Shown: positions 1 to 4,951 of the stretch, one piece after another | How positions within the stretch are numbered: the stretch's first letter is position 1 | How the letters are laid out: the number at the start of each line of letters is the position of its first letter | Source of the DNA: JAKVKY01 sp964293585 | GTDB lineage: Bacteria > Bacillota > Negativicutes > Acidaminococcales > Acidaminococcaceae | NCBI GenBank assembly: GCA_964293585.1 | Contig: CAXYYS010000064.1 | Coordinates: forward strand, 1 to 10,233 | DNA length: 10,233 bases | Direction of reading: 5' to 3' | Program-made: the position numbers and the translations under genes | Notes under the pieces: model-generated | The model's input: only the letters and a program-made list of their open reading frames with translations | Databases searched by the model: none | Told to the model about the DNA's origin: nothing

Positions 1-2
1 GC

Positions 3-33
3 TTGACATGGAGTGTACTCCAGGCATTACAGT
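3..33 (+). promoter_or_regulatory. MerR-family-type promoter with operator dyad
   Basis: A -35 box TTGACA (3-8) and a -10-like box TACAGT (28-33) are separated by 19 bp instead of the usual 17. The spacer holds a perfect inverted repeat, TGGAGT (9-14) and ACTCCA (17-22), around GT. A 19-bp spacer centred on such a dyad is the established architecture of promoters that MerR-family regulators activate by untwisting the DNA. The sequence resembles dyads upstream of alcohol dehydrogenase and aldo-keto reductase genes under AdhR/NmlR-like regulators. The next gene is an iron-dependent alcohol dehydrogenase, which fits. The regulator gene is not in the window. Confidence 0.8.
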
Positions 34-149
34 AAAAGACGAAGCAAGTTGTATTACATTGCCAACAAGATGACTGCCCAAGCCGGGCAGGTTAAGCAAG
101 TTAAGGTCAGCACCCCGAACCGGGTGCGCGAAGAAAAGGAGTAATGGGT
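34..149 (+). other. Leader of the first dehydrogenase gene, with two small hairpins
   Basis: Transcription from the MerR-type promoter would begin near position 40, leaving a leader of about 110 nt. It can form two short stems: CTGCCC (74-79) with GGGCAG (85-90), and CACCC (111-115) with GGGTG (122-126). The 9-mer AAGCAAGTT occurs at 42-50 and again at 94-102. No U-run follows either stem, so they are not terminators. I recognise no known riboswitch class. An open frame from 70 (ATG) to the TAA at 142-144 is noted under findings but has no ribosome binding site. Confidence 0.35.
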
Positions 150-1322
150 ATGAGTTATAATTTTTTTGCACCTACGCGGGTGCTTTTTGGCGCCGGTCAG
201 TTGAACCATCTGCACGAGCAGGTTATGCCGGGCAAAAAAGCCATGGTTGTAATCAGCGACGGCAAGTCTACAAAAGCCAACGGTTATCTGGACCGCACCC
301 TGGCGGAGCTGAAAAAGGCCGGCGTGGACTGTATCGTATTTGATAAAGTGGCGGCTAATCCTTTAAAGAGTATGGTGGAAGCAGGCGCTAAGCTGGCGCG
401 CACAAACGGTGTAGATTTTATCGTGGCTCTGGGCGGCGGGAGCGTCATGGACGCCGGCAAGGTGATGGCCATGTTTATTCCGCAACCTTCCGAAGATTTG
501 TGGGATTATGCGGCCGGCACCACCGGTAAAAAGAAACCGCTGGATAAGGAACCTTTGCCCTGGGTAGCTATCACCACCACTGCCGGTACCGGCAGCGAGG
601 TAGATGCCGCCGGCGTGATCACCAAGCCGGAAACTCAGGAGAAAATCGGCGTAGGCGCGCCTGCGCTTTATGCCCGTTTCGCTATCGTGGACCCGGAGCT
701 GATGGCTTCCGTGCCGCCTAAGTTTACGGCGTATCAGGGCTTTGACGCCCTCTTTCATAGCGTGGAAGGTTATATTTCCAACCAGGCCAATTTATTGAGC
801 GACATGTTCCAGCGCGCCGCCATCGAGAACGTGGGCAAATATCTGGTCCGGGCGGTCAAGGATGGCTCGGATAAGGAAGCCCGCGCAGGCATGGCTTTTG
901 CCAATACCATGTCCGGTTATTCCATGGTCAGCAGCGCCTGCACCAGCGAACACAGTCTGGAACACGCACTGTCCGCCTACCACGGCCAGCTGCCTCACGG
1001 CGCCGGCCTCATCATGCTTTCTTACGAATATTTTAAGTTCTTTATCGACAAGCATGCCTGCGATAAACGCTTTGTGGAGATGGCCCGTTTTCTGGGCAAA
1101 CAGGATGCCAGCAAGCCGGAAGATTTTCTGGCCGTCCTGAAAAAATTGCAGGCAGACTGCGGCGTGGCTGATTTGAAGATGAGCGACTACGGCGTGCAGC
1201 CGGAAGAATTTCCGGCCATGGCGAAAACGGCCCGGGCTACCATGGGGATGCTGGTAGCTTGTGATCCCTGTCCGGCTACGGACGAGGAATTTGCCGGCAT
1301 CTATCAGCGTTCCTATCGTTAA
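150..1322 (+). CDS. Iron-containing alcohol dehydrogenase (group III ADH)
   Basis: Encodes 390 residues, the usual length for group III metal-dependent alcohol dehydrogenases, cytoplasmic enzymes that interconvert alcohols and aldehydes/ketones with NAD(P)H. The N-terminal nucleotide-binding half has the GGGSVMD signature at residues 95-101 and a TTAGTGSE motif at 143-150. The metal site is complete by comparison with E. coli FucO: D199 and H203 in DALFH, H268, and H283 in PHG, with H272 at the position of the catalytic histidine. Spacing between the last two ligands is one residue longer than in FucO. I chose ATG 150 because AAGGAG (136-141) lies 8 nt upstream; the alternative ATG at 144 is only 2 nt from it. 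The MerR-type promoter suggests induction by aldehydes or other electrophiles. No terminator separates it from the transporter downstream. Substrate cannot be read from sequence; butanol-dehydrogenase-like and other short-chain activities are possible. Confidence 0.93.
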   Translation: MSYNFFAPTRVLFGAGQLNHLHEQVMPGKKAMVVISDGKSTKANGYLDRTLAELKKAGVDCIVFDKVAANPLKSMVEAGAKLARTNGVDFIVALGGGSVMDAGKVMAMFIPQPSEDLWDYAAGTTGKKKPLDKEPLPWVAITTTAGTGSEVDAAGVITKPETQEKIGVGAPALYARFAIVDPELMASVPPKFTAYQGFDALFHSVEGYISNQANLLSDMFQRAAIENVGKYLVRAVKDGSDKEARAGMAFANTMSGYSMVSSACTSEHSLEHALSAYHGQLPHGAGLIMLSYEYFKFFIDKHACDKRFVEMARFLGKQDASKPEDFLAVLKKLQADCGVADLKMSDYGVQPEEFPAMAKTARATMGMLVACDPCPATDEEFAGIYQRSYR

Positions 1323-1396
1323 AAGAAAAAGGTAAAGAAAAAAGTTTAAGGGAAAATTGAGGAGTAAGATAAAAATCTAAGGGAAGAAGTCTTAGT

Positions 1397-2587
1397 TTGT
1401 CGTCAGAAAAAATCTGGACCCCAAATTTTATTTTCTTGATGCTCAGCCTCTTGCTGGTAGCCAGTTCCAATTATTATTTCGCTTCCTCCATTGCTCTTTA
1501 TGCGCAGCTGATTAGTAATACCGGCCTGTATGCCGGTCTGGTGACGGCGGCGTTTTATGTGAGTTCGGTGGGGATGCGGCTGGTAAATGGCGTCCTGGTC
1601 CAAAAATACGGGTCCCATCGCCTGATGTTTTTAAGTGCGGCGGTTTGTGCAGTCGCTTGCTTTGCCCACCGTTATGCGGTGACAATTGCCCTGGTGGTAG
1701 TTTTCCGGCTGCTGCACGGCGCCGCTTATTCTATGTTTAATACGGCCAGCGGTACTGCGGCATCTTTTCTGGTGCCCCGGTCCCGTCTTACGGAAGGCAT
1801 CGGCTATTTTGCCATCGGTAACGTGCTGGCGCTGGCCTTTGGCCCGGCGTTAGCCTTGTCGCTTATCAGCGATGTGACCAAGGCGGAGTTTGATGAGCTG
1901 TTTTTAGTGGCTGCCCTGTTCTGCCTGGCCGCTTTATTTTTGGTAGGGCGTATTGATCCGGCGCAGACCGAAGCCGCTCCGGAGATGCAAAAAATAGCTT
2001 CGGCCGACCTGCCGCCCACTTTCCTGGGTTTTGAAAAGGGTGTGGTCGTTCCGGTAATCATTACTTTTATGCTGGCGGTATCTTACGCCTCGGCGTTTGT
2101 GTACCTGGCAGCTTACGGACTCAGCCGGGGCTGGGGCAGTATCGGCGGCGCCTACATGATGTACGCCCTGGGACTGTTGCTTTCCCGTTTGTTTGTGGGC
2201 AGGCTCGGGGATAAGTACGGACCGGATTATATCATGCTGCCCACTTTGGTGTGCGGCAGCATCGCCTTGTGCGGCATCGCTTTATGCGGCGCCGTCTGGC
2301 AGCTCTATCTGTCCATGACTTTGCTGGGGGCCTGCGTGGGCGCGTTTAATCCGCAGATGAATGTTTTTTGCATCCTGCGGTGCACGACGGCCCGGCGGGG
2401 AACGGCAACGGCGGCGTTCAACGGTTCTTCGGATCTGGGCCTGGCGGTGGGCAGCGCCGTAGCGGGACTGGGCGTGGTCAAATTTGGCTATGCGGCGATT
2501 TTCCTGGCCGGCAGCGTGGGCTGTCTGGCCACCCTGCTGGTCTACGTGCTGACCTTATCCCATTTTACACAGCAGCAGCATATGTAA
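1397..2587 (+). CDS. Major facilitator superfamily transporter
   Basis: Encodes 396 residues, almost entirely hydrophobic segments consistent with 12 transmembrane helices, and lies in the inner membrane. The MFS loop 2-3 motif A appears as G65 to R75 (GVLVQKYGSHR) and its degenerate repeat in loop 8-9 as GRLGDKYG (268-275). R104 in FRLLHG fits the helix-4 arginine of motif B. A charged central loop at about 186-212 separates the two six-helix halves. The start is a TTG at 1397, with a purine-rich AGGGAAG about 10 nt upstream; an in-frame ATG at 1439 would cut into the first helix, so TTG is preferred but not certain. The gene follows the dehydrogenase by 74 bp with no terminator, so the two are probably co-transcribed. 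Substrate is unknown; export of a small metabolite or drug is the general expectation. Confidence 0.88.
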   Translation: MSSEKIWTPNFIFLMLSLLLVASSNYYFASSIALYAQLISNTGLYAGLVTAAFYVSSVGMRLVNGVLVQKYGSHRLMFLSAAVCAVACFAHRYAVTIALVVVFRLLHGAAYSMFNTASGTAASFLVPRSRLTEGIGYFAIGNVLALAFGPALALSLISDVTKAEFDELFLVAALFCLAALFLVGRIDPAQTEAAPEMQKIASADLPPTFLGFEKGVVVPVIITFMLAVSYASAFVYLAAYGLSRGWGSIGGAYMMYALGLLLSRLFVGRLGDKYGPDYIMLPTLVCGSIALCGIALCGAVWQLYLSMTLLGACVGAFNPQMNVFCILRCTTARRGTATAAFNGSSDLGLAVGSAVAGLGVVKFGYAAIFLAGSVGCLATLLVYVLTLSHFTQQQHM

Positions 2588-2610
2588 AATTCCCGGGTCC
2601 GGGGTATAAT
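2582..2610 (+). promoter_or_regulatory. Possible promoter with a dyad touching the -10 box
   Basis: A perfect -10 hexamer TATAAT lies at 2605-2610, 50 bp before the next start codon. A perfect dyad, CCCGG (2592-2596) and CCGGG (2599-2603), ends 1 bp before it. The -35 position (2582-2587, ATGTAA) is poor, so the promoter would be weak or activator-dependent. This could give the metallo-hydrolase gene its own expression in addition to read-through from the transporter gene. Confidence 0.4.
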
Positions 2611-2660
2611 CTTGTTAGAGGATTAACCGGCGAAACACAGCGCTATTTTTGGGAGGCGGA

Positions 2661-3779
2661 ATGTTTAAAAAGATGTTCATCAGTTTACTAATTTTAATCA
2701 GCGTCGTTGCCCTGGGGGCATTCGCCTATACCAGGACGGCTAAATTCGGCCGTCCTCCCGGCGGCGCGCGTCTGGCCAGAATCCAAAAGTCGCCCCACTA
2801 TATGCACGGCGAGTTCCAGTGTCTGGAACCGGTCACGCAGATTGTGGAAGGGGATGGCGGCAGCTTTACGGCAACCTTAAAATTTTTGTTCGGGGATAAG
2901 GCGGGTTTAGTACCGCCCGCAGCGGTTCCCACTCAGAAAACGGATTTACAAAAGCTGGACCCCGGGCAGGATGTGGTAGTGTGGCTGGGGCATTCCAGTT
3001 ACTATATGCAGATGGGCGGTTATAAAATTTTGATTGACCCGGTGCTAAGCGACTATGGGTCCCCCATCTTTTTAGTGAATAAAGCTTTTGCCGGGAGCAG
3101 CGTGTACACGGCGGCGGATTTTCCGCAGCAGATCGACGTGCTGGTCATGAGCCACGACCACTGGGACCATCTGGACTACGATGCCATCAAGGCGCTGCAG
3201 CCCCGGATTAAAAATATCGTCTGCCCTTTGGGCGTGGGGGAATATTTTGAGCAGTGGGGGTTTGCGCCTGAGCAGCTGCACGAAGAAGACTGGAACACGG
3301 AAGTAAAACTGGCGCCGGATTTAAGCGTGCATGTTTTGCCGGCCCAGCATTTTTCGGGACGCTTGTTAAAACGTAATCAGACCGAGTGGGCGGGTTTTGC
3401 CTTTATCACTTCGGGCCGCCAAGTTTTTTACAGCGGCGACGGCGGTTACGGCAAACATTTTGCCGCTATCGGACAGCAGTTCGGCGGTTTTGACCTGGCA
3501 ATTTTGGAAGACGGGCAGTATAATAAAAACTGGCCCCGCATCCATATGCTGCCGGAGCAGGTGGCCCAGGCGGCGCTGGATGTAAAAGCCAAAACGGTTC
3601 TGCCGGCTCACAACGGCAAGTTTGCCCTGTCCACCCATGACTGGGATGAACCTTATAAACGCCTGGCGGCGGCCAGCGCCGGTAAAAATTATCAGCTGTT
3701 GACGCCCGAGATTGGCGCCCTGGTCCGTATTGGCAGCGCCGAACCTTTTTCTCCCTGGTGGGAGACAGTGAAGAAGTAA
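2661..3779 (+). CDS. Membrane-anchored MBL-fold metallo-hydrolase (NAPE-PLD/RomA-like)
   Basis: Encodes 372 residues. Residues 4-22 form one hydrophobic segment after a short basic start, typical of an uncleaved signal anchor; no lipobox cysteine follows, so the catalytic domain is probably outside the cytoplasmic membrane. The metallo-beta-lactamase fold carries the zinc motif HDHWDH at 165-170, then H230 (PAQHFSG), D260 (YSGDGG) and H317 (LPAHNG), giving the full set of expected metal ligands. The WLGHSSYYMQ segment (109-118) followed by a strand ending in LIDPVL (125-130) is characteristic of the UlaG/RomA/N-acylphosphatidylethanolamine phospholipase D branch. ATG 2661 is chosen because GGGAGG (2651-2656) sits 4 nt upstream. 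Family knowledge suggests hydrolysis of a phosphodiester or a lipid-like substrate, but the substrate is not known. It follows the transporter by 73 bp. Confidence 0.88.
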   Translation: MFKKMFISLLILISVVALGAFAYTRTAKFGRPPGGARLARIQKSPHYMHGEFQCLEPVTQIVEGDGGSFTATLKFLFGDKAGLVPPAAVPTQKTDLQKLDPGQDVVVWLGHSSYYMQMGGYKILIDPVLSDYGSPIFLVNKAFAGSSVYTAADFPQQIDVLVMSHDHWDHLDYDAIKALQPRIKNIVCPLGVGEYFEQWGFAPEQLHEEDWNTEVKLAPDLSVHVLPAQHFSGRLLKRNQTEWAGFAFITSGRQVFYSGDGGYGKHFAAIGQQFGGFDLAILEDGQYNKNWPRIHMLPEQVAQAALDVKAKTVLPAHNGKFALSTHDWDEPYKRLAAASAGKNYQLLTPEIGALVRIGSAEPFSPWWETVKK

Positions 3780-3783
3780 ATAA

Positions 3784-3911
3784 AGACGGGGGAGGGCGTT
3801 TGCAAGGCACTATGCTAAGGCTTGACGAAGCCGGGTAACGCCCCGGCGGCTAACGGCTTGGTGAACAACCATGCCGCAGCCAGTGCCAACTGCAAACGCA
3901 CTTCCCCGTCT
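3784..3911. other. Large structured inverted-repeat element, unknown class
   Basis: The ends of this 128-bp segment are complementary over 21 positions: 3784-3804 pairs with 3891-3911 with one G/A mismatch and one G-U pair. After a small internal loop, GGCACT (3806-3811) pairs with AGTGCC (3882-3887). Inside are a GGCTT/AAGCC hairpin (3819-3832), a GGG/CCC hairpin or the alternative CCGGG/CCCGG pairing (3831-3846), and a third arm from GGCT (3848-3851) with AGCC (3878-3881), containing CGGC/GCCG (3854-3857 with 3873-3876) and TGGT/ACCA. It lies between the hydrolase stop codon and the ribosome binding site of the flavoprotein gene. No U-run follows on the + strand, so it is not an ordinary terminator for the upstream gene. 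It could be a leader RNA, a regulatory cis-element or a REP/MITE-like repeat. I do not recognise a known riboswitch. Confidence 0.75.
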
Positions 3912-3939
3912 AATTTAAATAATTAAGGAGTGTGTCACC

Positions 3940-4476
3940 ATGAGTAAAAAAGTTTTAGTCATTTCTGCCAGTCCCAGAGAGGGCGGCAATTCGGATTATT
4001 TGTGCGACCAGTTTATCCAGGGCGCCCAGGAAGCCGGCCACGAGGTAGAAAAATTATTTATCGCTGACTATGAGATTGGTTTTTGCAGCGGCTGCGGCGT
4101 ATGCAACCAGACTCACAAATGCGTGCTGAAAGACGACATGGAAAAGCTGTTGCCTAAAATGGTTAACGCCGATGTGATCGTGCTGGCCAGCCCGGTATAT
4201 TTTTACACCATTGACGGTCAGATGAAAACTTTCCTTGACCGGACCGTGCCCCGTTATCAGGAAATCGCCGGCAAAAAATTGTATTATATCGTGACGGCGG
4301 CTGATACGGAAGTGGCTAACCTGGAACGAGCGGTAGAATGTTTCCGCGGCTACGCCGATTGTTTGCCGGGTGCCGAAGAAATAGGCGTGCTTTACGGAGC
4401 CGGTGTATGGCAAAAGGGCGAGATCGTGGGCAAGCCTGCCGCTAAACAAGCCTATGCCATGGGCAAGAATCTATAA
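3940..4476 (+). CDS. Flavodoxin-fold NAD(P)H-dependent oxidoreductase, Isf-like
   Basis: Encodes 178 residues. The FMN phosphate loop is SASPREGGNS (residues 9-18) after the first beta strand, and SPVYFYTIDGQMKTFLDR is the conserved segment that shapes the flavin pocket, as in the FMN_red/flavodoxin_2 families. C49, C52, C55 and C61 follow the spacing C-x2-C-x2-C-x5-C, the same spacing as the compact [4Fe-4S] motif of the archaeal iron-sulfur flavoprotein Isf. The protein could therefore carry both FMN and an iron-sulfur cluster and act in electron transfer or reduction of oxidants or quinones in the cytoplasm. Many members of this family have such cysteines without a proven cluster. AAGGAG (3925-3930) lies 9 nt before the ATG. 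It is preceded by the structured element and followed by a terminator, so it may be a single-gene unit. Confidence 0.85.
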   Translation: MSKKVLVISASPREGGNSDYLCDQFIQGAQEAGHEVEKLFIADYEIGFCSGCGVCNQTHKCVLKDDMEKLLPKMVNADVIVLASPVYFYTIDGQMKTFLDRTVPRYQEIAGKKLYYIVTAADTEVANLERAVECFRGYADCLPGAEEIGVLYGAGVWQKGEIVGKPAAKQAYAMGKNL

Positions 4477-4495
4477 ATGTTTTTACCGATACTTG

Positions 4496-4524
4496 ACCGG
4501 AGACAATTCTGCCTCCGGTTTTTT
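4496..4524 (+). terminator. Intrinsic terminator after the flavoprotein gene
   Basis: ACCGGAG (4496-4502) pairs perfectly with CTCCGGT (4513-4519), with two more pairs possible after one mismatch and a short ATTC loop. A run of six T (4519-4524) follows. It starts 20 bp after the stop codon of the flavoprotein gene and closes that unit. Confidence 0.88.
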
Positions 4525-4538
4525 ATATCCAATGATAA

Positions 4539-4560
4539 ATAAATTTATTGATAAATTTAT
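4539..4560. promoter_or_regulatory. Tandem palindromic operator, probable antitoxin autoregulation site
   Basis: The perfect palindrome ATAAATTTAT occurs twice, at 4539-4548 and 4551-4560, separated by TG, so the centres are 12 bp apart. The pair covers the -35 box of the promoter for the antitoxin-like gene. Phd/YefM proteins are known to bind short palindromes at their own promoters, often as repeated sites, so autorepression is the natural reading. It is inferred from position and symmetry only. Confidence 0.6.
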
Positions 4561-4576
4561 AGATATATTATATAAT
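4548..4576 (+). promoter_or_regulatory. Promoter of the antitoxin/AlbA_2 operon
   Basis: TTGATA (4548-4553) matches the -35 consensus at five of six positions, and TATAAT (4571-4576) is a perfect -10, with an ideal 17-bp spacer. The transcript would start near 4583, so the ribosome binding site AGAGGTGA (4583-4590) would lie at or next to the 5' end of a very short leader. Confidence 0.8.
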
Positions 4577-4595
4577 AAAGTCAGAGGTGATAACG

Positions 4596-4925
4596 ATGGC
4601 TGTTTTAAAAACTACGATGGATATGTTCGTACCCATTTCCAGATTTAATAAAGGTGAAGCCGGGAAAATTTTTAAAGAAGTTGCCGAGAAAGGTATGAAG
4701 ATTGTCTTAAAAAATAATGAGCCGGAATGCGTGCTTCTGGATCCTAAAAAATATGACGAGATGGTAGCAAGGCTCGAAGATTACGAATTATATCTGGAAG
4801 CGGAACGCCGGATGCAGGACGCAGACCGAAAATTTGTAGCGGCTGAAGATGTTTATAAAAAAACCGGCATCACGGAAAAGATGGTGGCAGATACTAAGGA
4901 TGTGGAACTGGATAAGCAAAAATAA
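4596..4925 (+). CDS. Phd/YefM-family antitoxin-like DNA-binding protein
   Basis: Encodes 109 residues. Residues 10-62 show the Phd/YefM pattern: a short strand and loop (VPISRFNKGEAGKIFKEV), then a strand IVLKNNEPECVLLDP and a helix starting KKYDEM. In the family this N-terminal half dimerises and binds operator DNA, and the C-terminal part wraps and neutralises a toxin. Residues 60-109 are a long, highly charged, probably helical extension, making it longer than the common 60-90 residues. ATG 4596 is chosen because GAGGTG (4584-4589) is well placed; a GTG at 4587 overlaps that site. It is followed after 26 bp by the AlbA_2/GHKL gene, not by a recognisable RelE, YoeB or Doc toxin. It may regulate its own operon through the palindromes upstream, whether or not the partner is toxic. 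Confidence 0.82.
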   Translation: MAVLKTTMDMFVPISRFNKGEAGKIFKEVAEKGMKIVLKNNEPECVLLDPKKYDEMVARLEDYELYLEAERRMQDADRKFVAAEDVYKKTGITEKMVADTKDVELDKQK

Positions 4926-4951
4926 CGAGTTGAAAGGAGTGGAGATTCGGT

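Noticed and set aside
2368..2691. A 107-codon + strand frame over the end of the MFS gene and the start of the hydrolase gene.
   Set aside because: It is out of frame with two well-supported genes, has a Gly/Arg/Pro-biased composition and no ribosome binding site.
3784..3911. Reading the structured element as an integron attC site or a retron msr-msd.
   Set aside because: No integrase or reverse transcriptase gene is near, the attC core GTTRRRY arrangement is absent, and the multi-arm fold with a long outer stem fits neither well.
3777..3922. TAAATAA on both sides of the structured element, as a possible target-site duplication.
   Set aside because: The copies are at unequal distances from the element ends (1 nt and 5 nt) and the sequence is simple A/T, so chance is likely. 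I found no transposase.
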